From Armillaria gallica (taxonomy: Eukaryota > Basidiomycota > Agaricomycetes > Agaricales > Physalacriaceae): DNA of 64,000 bases. The stretch is taken from assembly GCA_037576215.1 (NCBI GenBank), contig JBANDB010000004.1, positions 1,550,001 through 1,614,000 of the forward strand, written 5' to 3'. Both the position numbers and the translations under genes were made by a program. The notes beneath the pieces are model-generated. The model worked only from the letters and a program-made list of their open reading frames with translations, was not told the DNA's origin and did no database searches. The first letter of the stretch is position 1, and the number at the start of each line of letters is the position of its first letter. Of the stretch, positions 46,578 to 59,327 are shown piece after piece.

Positions 46578-49500
46578 CCAGGATAAAGTCTGCTGTGCAG
46601 GATGCAAGCATTACCACAGCAAGAACAAGGAAGCTCAGTGCTACCAATGCAAGATGCAAGTGAAACTGAGGCAAGTACATCAACAAGATCAGCAACCTGG
46701 GTGCATGATTTATATCACTTCCATTTTCTCATCTTACCTGTGATACATCTGCTGGGCACACACCCTTAAAAATGCATGTAACTTAACATTTGCAGGCAAT
46801 ATATTCAGAATACATTGTACCAACAAGTAAGCCACCAAAAGAAAGTAACACATTGTAAGACAAAAAGGCTCACCTGGTAACTTTAAAACAAGCGATTCTA
46901 ACACTTGGATAGAAGATTGGGTATTCTACCCAGCAGGCTGAGTGTCCAGGCTGTGACTCGCATGGTGTAATCAACTGGAATTCCAGTGAAAGTTTTCCAA
47001 CCACCTGGTGGTGATCTAGTACGATTGATTGACCTGGAGCCATCAATGATATAATATCTGCCAGATAGAGAGCTTATCCTCACCAGGCTGGGTCAGCAAG
47101 CATATTAGTCAATAGTAAAAAATTGGCAATAGTGTATCAGTAGGACAGTATAAATACAGGTCATGTATCTAGTGGAGAATCAGGTTTCTGACTCCCAGAA
47201 TGCTACCAGGCAAATAGTATGGGTTTAATTGGTTAAGAGCTTCAAGTTGTAGACTCACCTGGAATAGAAATATTGTGACCTGGTCACTTTGTGTGTACAA
47301 GAACAGTAAAGCAAGCAAGCTGTATAAGCTAGAAACAGAAAGACAAGACCCGAGAAACAGTTCAGAACCAGTCAGAGTGTTTTAAGTCGCAACCAGGTGG
47401 AAAGTATCAGTATTGAAACAGCACTAGGCAGCCAGCACAAGTTCAGAACCTGCACCAGGCAGTTATTCTGTATCAGTTTAAGTTTGTGTTCAGTAACATG
47501 TCAAGCTTAGAGTGAAAACACAATACATCTTTCATATACAGTCATATTCATTGCACCCAGAACTTGTAAACTACAGTACAAAGTGTTGTAACCTGGTATA
47601 ATCTACCTCCCTTCAAACTGCAATTACTGAGTGTTTTGTGTAGTGTGTTGTGTGTAGCATTTAGCATATATATAGGCACTCAGCATCTTTCAAGATACTA
47701 AACTTTGAAGGGATTAATTCCACCTAGGCCAAGGCCATAAACATTGGGAAGAGAACCCACCAAGGAAACCCAAGCGAGCACCCACCAGGTATTTTTCCAA
47801 GATGGTAGAGGGGTTGTCGTCAAGGGGAAAAATTGATCATCACCATGGGAAAGTGGTTCGTCACTGCTGATCCAGGAGGCAATGAATTGAACAACCTCAC
47901 CACCATCTTCGACAGTGCGAGCAGACTTTAGTTGGTGGAGATGGGTTGAGATTTTGCAGGATCAACAAGTTTAGATGCAACAACAGGTGTGTGATGTAAG
48001 AGTAGGCAATTACCAGATATCATATAAGCTAGGGACTGTCTTGATAACTAGGACCAGAGTTGAGCAGAAACAAGAGAATAGAGGAATAACTGTATGCACC
48101 TGCATGCCTCATGGATATGGTGACATACTGGATCAAACTATGCAGCTTTTGTAGACCACCTGCTTTCTACAAAAATGGGAGATATTGTCTGCATCATCTT
48201 GCATGAATAAGTCTGGGAGTTCCTCTATAAAGTCATTAGACCTCTTTGATACAGCTATTGTCCAAGCACATGTTCAATAGTATTTGGCCAGAGTTTATTT
48301 CTTCTAGATGTGAGTGGCAGCCATAGAGCAGGGCATTGTGGGTGATGTAATCCATCACTGCTCTCAGATATGTTACTTACATACTCCTACCATGACTGCA
48401 ATGACTACGCATCAATGTTCTCCATTGTGTCAGTTTACGTGTTCTGCTCACATTTTCTTCTTTGAATCATTTCAGTGTATATTTCTTCGAGCATCTGAAA
48501 TTATAGGACTCTACAGCAGTGACAATATCCCTTGTGCAACCAGTCAATTAGCATTGGAGTTGAATACCTGGTACCAGCAGTATTTTTTTCATCATGAGCC
48601 TTGGGCAACCTATTACAACATTGACCCCCTTTTGACTCCTCACCAAAATATAGCTACCAAAGTGCTTGGTGCCCTCTTGATGTGATTCTCAATTTTGGGC
48701 CTTACTTCTGATGTGCCGCCTGATACTCTGATTATTATGGACTCAGCAAAGAAGAGTCTACCCTGATGGTACACTGAGATATCATCCATTGTGATGATTC
48801 CCATCTCGATTTCAGGATACATGCTGTCTCCTCAATGGTGACACGGCACACACTAGCAAGCTCAATATGCTTGGAAAACTCAAGCCTGTGACCAACTCAT
48901 TTCACCAGAAGTCATACCAGCCGCTTCTACAGCTCTTCCATCTGCACCATCATAAACCAGGACAACCATGAAGCAAAATGTAAACACTATATATCCACAT
49001 CCCTCAAAATTCACCCTTCAATTTTTGCCTTTGAGACCCGCTTTCAAAGCCTCATCTCACAAACAGGCTTGATGCTGAAAATCCAAGATTCCAGCATGAC
49101 TGGGAGAACCTATCATACTTGCATTGAAGACCAAGCATGGATACCTTGCTCTTATCTCCATAGCTGTTAGTATATGGAAGGATGTGCATAGAATAAACCA
49201 TATAACATCGTTCCCATAAATTGATACACTTCGACAACCACGATCTAACTACATATCTGCTTCTATAAAATAATGTGTCACTCCAAGCAAGTAGAATACA
49301 AGTGGCCTAGATCTCGAAACTTGAATGGCTGTCAATGCAAGTTGGAGTAACCAATATCATAGCAATTGAAGTGCTGCGTGATATGTTTTTAATGCCTAAG
49401 ATCCCCACAAGCAGCTTAATTAGCGAAACTTGGACTGTGCTGTGTGTTTAGAAATATCATCATTGCATAGCACAAGAAGTCTGCCAAAGTAACTTTCGGA

Positions 49501-50589
49501 TACATTAACAGCTTCAACACACACCAGTCTCATACTTGATTACTGTGCACCTGAGCACTCATAGATCTCGTTGGCACATGCAGGGACATTTCAGGTGCCA
49601 CTATGTTGCACTGCATCATGATGATATCTTATTTTTATATTTATATTTATATTCATACACCATCTGCATCGCCTAAGGTCCTGTGGAAGCGGCGTGCTAT
49701 GTTACTACTATTGTCTTTCAAATGAAAATATCTTTAGCATCACTTGCTGTTGAAGCAGTTTTAGAATTGTTGGTCCTGGAGCGATCAGCCTCTGTAACCT
49801 TTAGCTCAGAATTGGCCATGACGAGATACTGTCCGGTCCCCCAAAACAGCTTTGAAAGCTTCCAGACAGCCTATTCATTTACCCTTCGTTGCTCTTTATT
49901 TTTAGCATGATAGTATAGTGTGTATGGGAGAACTCCTTCTCACATCACTAAAAAAAGCTATTTTAGTTGTACATACTCTGTTCCCAATGTTTTGTTCTGG
50001 CAGAAGCTTGATCAGGTGCGGCGGTACTCCCATGGCCTATTGTTGGGGTACAGCATCCATATTACAGGGCATGTCATTTTTTCCCATCAGAAGTTCAAGG
50101 TTTTCAATGTGGAGCCATTTTACTAAGAAAATTCCTGTTGCCTGTGAAGACCGCTTTGGACCGGAAACGAGGTCTACAGCCTCTTTTTGCTAAGCGCCAT
50201 GAGACAACAACACCCTCACAAAATGACACTGCTTCAGCTGGAGGTGTTTTTGGCGAGAGTTGAACATAAAAGCTCAGCCTGTTATATTTCATTCTTAACA
50301 ACAAAGACTGTACCAATCAGCACCAACACCTCTGACTTTGCATTTTGCCTTGATCCAGTTACTGACACAACTTGATGGCTACTGAAAATCTGACCCTAGA
50401 GCAAGTATCAGCCCCGACTGCGAAGGCTCGAACTCTCATAGCATGATACAATGAATAGTACATTGTATTCCTCATTTTACTTGAGCTGGTCAAGTGCTGA
50501 GTGTCCGTAATTTTTAGCTTTGATCCATGCGTTTCTCCCAAATCAGACTCTCAAGTTGATAACAAGTTTCAGTTGTTAGGAGAACACAT
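46578..50589. other. Gene-poor CpG-depleted stretch
   Basis: Only short frames without motifs: 48314-48685 plus (123 codons, Cys/His-rich start), 47083-46898 minus, and 49683-50375 plus. None resembles a known family. Around 47219-47290 a tRNA-like A-box (TTAATTGGTTAAGAGC) occurs without a matching B-box. A simple TTTATAT repeat lies near 49630-49655. The region is probably decayed transposon debris. Confidence 0.35.
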
Positions 50590-52452
50590 TTGATGATGCT
50601 AAAAAAAATGAACAGCATCAACATCAAAGACCAAACAGAATTGATTTGTGGAGAAAATCCAGTTCTTGTCATCAGATGCATCATTAATAAAAGAGGACAA
50701 TATGCTAGCATGAAGATCAACATTATGAGCCAGAGGCTACAAGAAATCTTGACAGAGATCAATCATGACGTGACAGGATTCAGGCTTTCGGTAGATCCAG
50801 TGACGATATAATGTCGTTCAGCGATTCTAGTATTCACAGGCTTATAAGTTTATTGTCAGGCTACCCTGGAGGTCTTCTTTCACTCCCAAACATCTCTTAA
50901 TGAATGCCTAGCAATGGAAGAAGCAAAAGAACTTCCAGATGAAGCACTCATGATTGATCTCAAAACTTCTCTCGATTACACCCAGGAATACTTCCAAAGC
51001 ACCCTCGTTGAGTCCAAGGAAATCATTGATGACAACAAAATCACATTTGAGTATCTCTGGCTTCTTATCCCTCCCAACACTTGCGTCTACCACTGCATTG
51101 AGTTGACAGAGCAAGACCAAATTCTTTCACCCCTAGGCAGACGCTCTCTGGGAGCACGCTGTTGCCCATGGGAAGAAATATGTCAAGCTCATGAAGCCAT
51201 CCTATCATGAGGTTGGCAGAGGACCAGCTATGACCGAAGTGGATGGTATTTTGTGCAAAATGAGCATGAGTCTGCTTCGTTTCAAGAATTACAATTAATG
51301 GTTGAATCTCACACTATGTACAGGTACATGGAAGCGTGATGATCGACGTTGTTGCATTCCATGAATATCAGCCGAATGCAAATTGGAACTGACGTGTTTC
51401 CATGGGATTGAATAGAGATTCTTTGACTGATGAGCAGTACATGATCTACAATCCTGTTGTTCTTGGTTTCTATTTTGGCACAAAGACTTGGGGTAAGCTG
51501 TTCCAAGAGGTTTATATTTGGCTTTAGTGATCAAAGATAATATATCTAGGTGGCTTCGCGTTGGATCGTCTCGAAGACATCGCTTGGTCTAGGGAGCCCT
51601 TTGAGTCTCTCGTTCTAGACAAGAGATATAAACGGCTTATTCAAGCCTTGGTTAAGCAGCATAGAGCGTGGGGTGTACAATTCGACGATATTGTGCGTGG
51701 AAAGGGAAAAGGCCTTATTGGACTTCTGTCAGGAAAGCCTGGCTGCAGAAAGACACTCACCGCAGAAGCTGTCGCAGAGGCTACTCAACGAGCACTCTAT
51801 GTCATCAGCGTGGGGGAACTAGGAAATGACCCAGCGTCGGTGGATAAAACACTCAAGTGAATCTTAGAATTGGCCCATAGGTGGGACGCTGTGATGCTTT
51901 TGGACGAAGCGGAGGTATTTCTCCAGGAATGTAGCACAGACGACCTTGCACGGAACGCATTGGTTTCAATCTTCCTCGGACAGCTCGAATACTATCAAGG
52001 CATTTTGATCTTGACGACAAACATGGTGGGACACTGTGATCGAGCACTGGAAAGTATGTCCACTAGAAGGAAAGGTTGTTCGCCTAGATTTTTAATCTTT
52101 TCACATCTAGGTCGAATCCACTTCTGTGTATACTATCCGGACTTGACCTATGATGTGCGCTTGAAAATCTGGAAGACGTTTTTGAACAAATATGCTATGG
52201 ACGCTGAAGGTATAACTGACTTGGACTTTGATCGTCTCGCTCGGCTCCAGCTCAACGGTTGTCAGGTAAAGTCTGCAGTCACTTGTGAACCAAGTCGGGT
52301 GCTCTAACGAAGTCCAACAGATCAAGAACATCGTAGCAAGCGCCCAGTCCATTGCACTGGACGACAAGATGCCGTTATCCCCAGAACACATAGACACAGT
52401 GCTTGAGGTGTTGAGTGACTGGGAGATGGCGCGGAACAAGGATGATTGGTAG
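50590..52452 (+). pseudogene. AAA-family ATPase with DUF7025-like N-terminus (broken)
   Basis: N-terminal pieces: FLVIRCI-like text at 50670-50815, then DEALMIDLKTSLDYTQEYF (50935) and FEYLWLLIPPNTCVYHCIEL (51048), typical of the region before the AAA core. The core resumes after an intron at about 51492-51550 (GGFALDRLEDIAWSREPFES). Walker A is LLSGKPGCRKTLTAEAVAE: the GKT glycine is replaced by Arg, so the P-loop is damaged. Walker B is AVMLLDEAEVFL (51892). Then LVSIFLGQLEYYQGILILTT and, after two more introns (52054-52110, 52266-52319), SRIHFCVYYPDLTYDVRLKI and a closing helical segment ending at TAG 52452. An in-frame TGA at 51858, where Arg is expected, and frame breaks at 51.2-51.4 kb show it is a pseudogene. 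Related proteins are cytosolic fungal ATPases of unknown substrate. The CpG-island/depleted border lies inside this gene. Confidence 0.75.
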
Positions 52453-53565
52453 ATTTAGATCTGAGAACAGACTTCTTAAATATACTTCTTAAGTACTATT
52501 TTCCCATCACAGCAGTCTGCGTAATTCCACTTTCTTGTGTCTTCAGAGCTGTGCCGACGCACTCTCACTTTTCGAGCGGCACTCAAGAGTCCATACTGAG
52601 TCTCGGTCTGGTCGCAGAAATGAAAGAATGCTGCGACAGAGGGAGGAGAAAATCAGCCTGTTTTCTCAAGACAATAGATTTTGTGTGTCCGAGGAGTAGG
52701 AGATGATGACGGCGGGAGTTGTAGAGATTATGCATATGACCGACTTTATCAACATCGTCTTCGGTGAGGATGCAGTCTACAAGAGAGATACTCATTTTGT
52801 CGGAATACTGTGATAGAGGTCCATAGATTTCTGGTGAGGTATCTAGAGTGCCGTTCATACTGGGTGTTGGTAGAATGGTCCTAGGGTGTTTTCGAGAATC
52901 GGGATGTCATCACTAGATAGAGATGATGTCTGCATGGTCCTCTTGGGACTATTTACACATCCAATGATGTCTTAGCAGGCACAGCAGACAACACTTAAGA
53001 TTGATGTTAGAACTCTGTTACACTACTAGATAGTAAGTTTAGCTTGCTTGTTAAAATGTAACCATCGCCCACATGTGAGAGCGGGCTTCGATAGGCCTCG
53101 CTCTTGAAGTACTACCAGGGGTGACAGACGCAGATACTAGGCTTGACTCACGAGACAAGGTGCGAAAAATCGCTGGCGCGGTGCACAACCTCGGAGTGTG
53201 AGTAGAGCACTGAAAAGAGAATCTTTGTCATTCTCCTGCTCCATTTCTACCACAACAGGGACTCGCTTCATCAGGACCCCCCAGTCAAGTTGTTACGCAG
53301 CCATAAATAGCATAAGACTGAAGAAGAACGTGTTTGCAGGGGTAAATGTTTCGGTGATGAGATTGTCATAGCACTAACAACAGAAGGCCAGCTCGTGACT
53401 CGTGCATTGTTGCGGGTGATAGGCATTGTCAGGCAATAGGTCGTCACGAAAGAAAACTATGGTCATCGCGACCGGGAGATCGAGGAGGGATGGTATTGAG
53501 GCTAGCAAGTCCACCTCCGTGATCTGCAACGAGGCGAAAAGATCGAAGAGTCTCACAGGAGTCAG
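52453..53565. other. No recognisable gene
   Basis: CpG-rich again. A minus-strand frame reaching into repeat copy 4 (53667-53374, 97 codons, LFDLFASLQITEVDLLASIP) has plausible coding composition but no family I can name. Other frames overlap it on the same strand in different phase. Confidence 0.35.
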
Positions 53566-56500
53566 GACCAGCTGTAGCCTTGCTTGAGATGAAGAAAGAT
53601 GTAAATAAGTAAGGGATGGCACGAATATCCGAGTAGGCGAGAGTACAGGTTGTTCCAAAGTCATCACTGCTGGTCACTGATGCACTCAGACATTGAGTAT
53701 GGAGGTACGACAGGTAGTAGTATGGTACGACTGAAGAGATTGATAAGCTTGACAACACCAAACAGGCACTGAACAATACGCACGATATACTCGGCAACTT
53801 GACTCCTGAACAACCCTTTCTGCATCGTAGGCATAACACTTGGCAGTAAGCCTGTAAACCCTTTGGCCTTGAGGTGACCAAACCATGGCTTTTCCGATTT
53901 CCCGACACCCACGACCGAATTTGATTATAACCGCCATCTCGTTCAGGCGGCACGGTCCCGGAAAAATAAAATCGAACCACATTCAGTCTTTCATCCTAGG
54001 CATCCTTCGGTGGAGTGCAGCAGATGTAACAAAAAGGATAGATGATACACACCTGGACGCCTTAAGTTCCCATCCATTACTCTGTGCAATTCCTGGAAAG
54101 GCCAACCGATGCTTACGACAACGAGAAATCTCCTTGGCGCCTTCGCCCCATAGATGAAAAGTCATGGATATTGATCAGAAGCTAGCAAAGGCGGCTCATA
54201 AGCACAGAGACGAGGTAGCATGGTACACGGAGAACGTTCATGGGTCGCCGCACGGCCGAGCCTTGCGCAGATAAAGGCTTCGGGCCACCACAGTGGTGCG
54301 GTGGCACCTAGATCTCCTTTTCCGGCTGAACTTTAGGATTCATGAAGACAATCCACGTCGAAAATGTGGATAGTGATTTTCAGGGATAAGTACCACACAG
54401 GGCCGGAGACACGTCTCGCTGGCTTCAGCTGTTAGACGACTTGAAATATGGTAAGCGGAGAAATCATGACCAGAATAACTGCCTATGCACCACAGCACCT
54501 CCTTCACGCCACATTCAGGTCTTCCCCTTTTGATTGTGATGTTGGTCTGAAAGCAAAGGGTGGTACGCCGAAGGACATGATGTCATCATCATGCCGAAAT
54601 CGGCCGAAGCCACTCTTTCAACATTGCGTCGATGGCTTTCGCGCTGCTCTCTTCCAATCTCTGCCCATAGCTTCTTGCTAGCGCTCGTGCAACTCTTATC
54701 CTTGCCCCTTCCACCAGCTGCCTCTCTAGAGAATTCCCGGCACGCGCCGTTCCCGTTACCGTCCGCCTAGGATACAGTATGCACCTCCGACTTCATCGAT
54801 ATGTCTAGAAAGTGACATCAAGAAACGGCGTCCTTTCAAATACGGCTTTGGTCTCTTGCGTGTAGTAATGACGATGTGTATTCACCCAGAACTCTGTATT
54901 GTGAGGTATGTCTATCCACGCCACCGTTGGAGGTGGGTTGGACAGTTTTATCTGACCTGTGTATCCAAGATGTGGTTGCTTTCATTGCCTGCCACGAACA
55001 TCCCATCGGTAAATTGAACACACTAGGTGCGCCATGTTCGTCCGTCGCATTACTTCTGCTCACTCTGAGTAGGTGTACCCCGCCTGCACATCGATAAATA
55101 TGATATAGAAATTGTCCATTTTGCGGACGAGCAGTACCAATGGAGTTCGTGACCGACGGATCCAAGGCGGATGGTGATTTTCAGGTGGTGTAGGCTAAGT
55201 CAAAGACGTTACTGGTTGACCGTGTGTGCTATTCATAATTTCCTCTCAATTTTATCGAGCTTGTTTCTTCGTTACAGATACTAAGTATCATGTTGTCTCA
55301 ACCTAATTTAGCAATTGACGGACCGTCTGGGATACCCCGACTTCATTACCATCCATCGCTATCACCGGCGTTCAATTCACGTTAGTATGATCTTTCTCCA
55401 TCTCAGCCTTTGGACCATCTGCATCGTCAAACCTCGACCTGGTCACTGTGTATGAGTGTCGTCGTCGTTGTACTTCATGGCCTGTAGCCAAGGACTGGAC
55501 CCTCGGATCCGGACTTCCTATAACCGCCTCGTCGTGCCATCCGAGGACAAGCCTCACCTTTCCAGATTACCTGTTTTTCTATGGTTGTACTGTTTCCAGG
55601 CTATGTCATACATTATCTCACCCTGCACGTGCGCATACATGAAGACAATCTCCGCGTAGGCGAGGCATCCTGTCGGGTATTTTTAGGCGCCTGTCTTCGT
55701 CGCGGAAATACCACTCTTAGAGGGCGATGAATAGCTCACCGCAAAAGAGAGAGGTCGGATCATCAATCCGTCGAATTTTCCGAGTGGTACTTCCATGGCG
55801 TTAAATAGATGTCGAGGGATCGGTTTTGATCTTCAAGTTGCTGCGTTGTACGTACTATCTACCTGATATTTCCGTATAGTCCTAATCTTATTTGTCGCAT
55901 ATAGATGAGCTCTGCTGAATACCTCCCGCTTTAATCCTACTCATACTACCCAATATTTCACAGTATTTAGTGCCGCACTCTCAAATTCTTCCGGATTATG
56001 TCATTCTCCTGCAGTCGACATCGCTGCCTAGTCTGGGATCGGCACGTATATGGCCAGCAGTTCACAGGATAGTACCATATGTCCACGTCGATGTTCTTGC
56101 GTTGAGAGGTCGCTGCTACTCGACGTCCTGCTCCGCTGCAGAAATACTCCCTGTCGCTATGTTTCAGATGCGGCGTGGGTTGAACAAGCTTTCGATGTGC
56201 CGTTTGAAAGATGTGGCGGCTATTTGGTGGAAGCGTAAGAGGGAAGGTTGAATGCGTAGTGATTATAGCTGCAGGTGATGGCATTCGGCGCACCGCGGAA
56301 CCTCTGTGATTCCCTCTTCTTCGAGGTCGCGCAGCGGACGACCGCCAATCTTTCAGTCAAGCGGAAATTTGTTCGTCCGGTTTCACCTTTCTTTCTTCAT
56401 CACGTTGGCCTCATTTGCTTTTTACAGAACCCGAACGTTGAGGGGAGTCTCGTTTTCGAACAATACCTTTTTTTTACAGTGCTGGATCGCGACCCTACAC

Positions 56501-57000
56501 GAAAGATTACACGGACGATCTCTGGATACAAGAATCTCGATGAGCAAAGCCTTCGGGTATGTTCTTTCCGATGATTCTCTTCCTTCGACTGACTTCTTTC
56601 CCGCAGACCATCTTCGTCTCGCTCTCGGATCATATACATATTCATCCTTCCACACGCACTATATGATAGCGCTATGGGCCAATACGTCAGTGGCATCAAA
56701 CCGAAGACGGCGCCGTCATTGCTTCCGAATGTTGGAAGGTAGTTGCTCAGTGCTGGACATTTTCTATCGTGATGCCTTTCGAGATGGAAAATATTCAGAT
56801 TGTGGGTATAATGCGGGAACCTATGCCATCAAGAGCGCTGCTGATAATGGTTCGTACTCTTCATCCATGTTCGATAACGAGCAATTCAACGTACCCACTA
56901 GCAACACGATACTTCAAGGTTTACAGTTACTGAATGACTACTACGAGGGTACGGCAAGGATCGGTCAAGACATTTTTCGAGCGTCTAGCTCTTGATGATG
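53566..57000 (+). repeat. Dispersed repeat unit, copy 4
   Basis: Colinear with copy 3 (9615-12863) and then with copy 2 (6840-7215) and copy 5 (62720-62992). It is the best preserved copy of the central unit and retains a final open frame (56607-56995) broken in the other copies. It lacks the nucleotidyltransferase gene; the HET-like gene follows instead on the opposite strand. Confidence 0.7.
56607..56995 (+). CDS. Hypothetical protein, last exon (repeat-unit gene)
   Basis: After an acceptor CCCGCAG (56600-56606) an open frame runs 389 nt to a TGA at 56995. It reads LRLALGSYTYSSFHTHYMIA, a basic Arg run, DIFYRDAFRDGKYSDCGYNA, SAADNGSYSSSMFDNEQF and GLQLLNDYYEGTARIGQDIF. The C-terminal 65 residues are also readable in copies 2 and 5 with mostly conservative differences, which suggests past selection for coding. 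Upstream exons (around 56.1-56.55 kb, between the conserved intron-like stretches) could not be joined into one frame with confidence. Family unknown. Confidence 0.35.
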
Positions 57001-57305
57001 ACTTAGCGCTGGGTCCTTGCAGCATTAGTCCGCTAGCTACTATCCGACGGAAGAATTAGGAGATCTGGAACTATAGTTGCCAGTGGTAGAAATGGACATT
57101 TACACTATAATACAGACAGGCGGCATGCATCACGGTCGATAACACTTTCAGAGAATTGCGGGAGATGACACCCCAGGTAGTTTCCTAGTAATTATTGAAC
57201 AAGACATAAAATTCCGAAGAAAATGGATTATCTTATGTTAGGTATTATCGTGCTACGGGGTTGACAAACGTCTATCGGAACAAAGGCGTCAAGGAAAATT
57301 CCACA

Positions 57306-59128
57306 TCATACAAGAAATACCTTCTGCTTGGTAGCAACACCGAGATCATGTAGCCCCTTCACTTCCTCCAAGTCAGGTATCCGGAACACCGACACCTTCT
57401 TGAACCTTTGTTCCGGAAGTCTGTCTCCAAGCACCCAGTATTGCTCTTGGATCTGATTGTGATGATCGAGTAGTTTGCTGCCTATTAGTGTGTATATGCC
57501 GTCCGGTATTTGGTATTGGTGGTCAGCGATGATCCTAAATAAATGCCAGGTTTCCCGGATGCTATCTTCAACGACTAGCTCTCCCTGTCGGCTATTCCCC
57601 ACTTGGGATCCTTTGGACAGTCCTATTACACAGCCTGATTCGATGCAAGGACCTTCATACCAGTCCGCATCTCTCTCTTCTGTCCGGAAAACCCGCCCAA
57701 TGTCGCCATAAGTAGGATAGTGGGATGGCAGAACATCTGACATAACCTGGCTCCATGACGGTTGCCAACCATTATTTCCGTTTCCGTGTTCAGGGTACGT
57801 GAAGAATAGTTTTCCCCGTTTCCAGTTGTGCAAGACGCTCAACAGAGATGTCCATGCATCCTCTTCAGATTGTGTCTCGTAGTAGGCTGGTATCCCATTC
57901 GTCGACCCCAGAAGATATGCTAGACCCGCAACCCTATCCACAGGACTCGTCGAAACCCGCCTCTGCATCTCTGACAATGTCATGAACACATGTCCGTCCC
58001 AGATCTTCTTGAGGGAAAATATCCGGTCCTCGAGCATATTTTGTACTTTTGAATCCGTAGCATCATCATTAACCGTAGCCCCACCAATGATTGGATCATG
58101 GGAGATCTCCTGTAGTGTCCACGCACGCCTGAACCAAGATCGATCACTCTCCAAGTCGCATGCCTGGGAATTGAGCGGCCGTCCCAGTCCATTCAGGTAA
58201 TATATAACCTTCCCCCCACCTCGGCCACCCTCCTTATACACCCATCCAATGGTGGGCACATCCACCTTCCACTCCTCCTTGCGTAGATCTTCCCTACGTT
58301 TCCACTCCTTCTTCGCTTGTTCAGAGTTGTCCTCCATTGTATAAGCCTGCCTCAAACAGAGCACATCCAACCACGTATACTCTGCTCCAAAATTGAGCAT
58401 CTCAATGCGGACCAGGTCAAGGTTGGCGTCTTTGGGGATGGGAGCGGGCCATTCTCTTCCATTGATGGATGTCAGCACACTCCCTCGATCCTTCTCATTC
58501 ATCCATGCGTGTGATATCGGACTTCGCCATTTGCGGGCAATCCACCATGGGACTACCCGATTGCTATATAGGTCCCAGACCCGCCGAGGGGGCACCCAAT
58601 CACTTATCACCTTGTTGTGGACGAGTACATCTTCCCGCATTTTCCGGTCACGTTCTCTACGGATGCGTAGCTTCTCTTCGACGTCAGTCAAATCATCGTG
58701 CCAAACTGGGCGGAGATAGGCATATGCAATGCCGAAGTCAGAACCGTTGGTAAGGAAACTCCCAAGAAGAGAACATAGAGAAGGGGTTTCCAGGGTGTAC
58801 GATGTTCCGAGTATGCCATTGAGCTTGTCTAGCATTCCGGACACGCCTAGCTCTGCGCAGGGTATGTTTGCAACAGAGGATGGTATGACCGGATCTCCAC
58901 CAGTGTAGGAGCGTTGTTTGGGGACTACAATGGATATTTCCGGTAGCCCTGTCTCGGTGTAGGCAGAGAGCATCACCCGGGGAAGATTTTCATACTTGAA
59001 CCAGATCTATTGTATGTGTCAGTAACTTTCCGTCTATTATTCTATCTTCTTACCTCTTCCTCAGATGCATCCCAGTAGCATCCACAAGCAACGTCGTCAT
59101 AAGCCTCGTGCCATTCACCCCGATCCAT
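57306..59128 (-). CDS. HET-like (heterokaryon-incompatibility-type) domain protein
   Basis: Two exons on the minus strand (59128-59054, intron 59053-59007 of 47 nt, 59006-57306) give about 591 aa without a stop. Start MDRGEWHEAYDDVACGCYWD, then IWFKYENLPRVMLSAY. A HET-like core lies at about residues 165-320: PPRRVWDLYSNRVVPWW, SHAWMNEKDR, INGREWPAPIPKD and AEYTWLDVLCLRQ (the Trp-Leu-Asp...Cys-Leu-Arg-Gln hallmark), then PTIGWVY, YYLNGLGRPL and SDRSWFRRAWTLQEI. A long C-terminal region shared by Agaricomycete members follows. HET proteins mediate non-self recognition and cell death in filamentous fungi; this subfamily is uncharacterised. The short spacer to repeat copy 4 is tail-to-tail. An exon-like segment lies upstream (59327-59211), so the true N-terminus may be longer. 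Confidence 0.75.
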
Positions 59129-59210
59129 TTCGTGTTTCCTGATTGTTGTTGAGTCAAACATCAAACATAGACCATTGCACAGTGGGACATACTATTCCTC
59201 CAGGCAGTCA

Positions 59211-59327
59211 ATGTTGCTAAGCACAAAGCAGTTGCTCAATGGGCCGTAGGGATATGCACAGAGGACCCGAAGCGCCTTGTCCTTGTGGTAGGAAGCAAAT
59301 AGATCAGAGCGTAGGTGCGTTGATTTC
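59211..59327 (-). pseudogene. Possible lost first exon of the HET-like gene
   Basis: Minus-strand frame from ATG 59327: MKSTHLRSDLFASYHKDKAL, RVLCAYPYGPLSNCFVLSNI, DCLEE. It reads like the usual N-terminus of this family. A good donor (GTATGT) follows at about 59193 and an acceptor (AATCAG) precedes the next exon, but joining TA|G makes a stop. Either the coding start is now at 59128, or the gene is interrupted or spliced differently. Coordinates are approximate to a few bases. Confidence 0.45.

Noticed and set aside
47219..47290. A functional tRNA gene
   Set aside because: No acceptor or anticodon stem pairs, and no B-box is present.
17300..51550. Island as horizontally acquired DNA or an assembly chimera
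   Set aside because: Its content is ordinary Agaricomycete genes and elements, and a single pseudogene crosses the right border.
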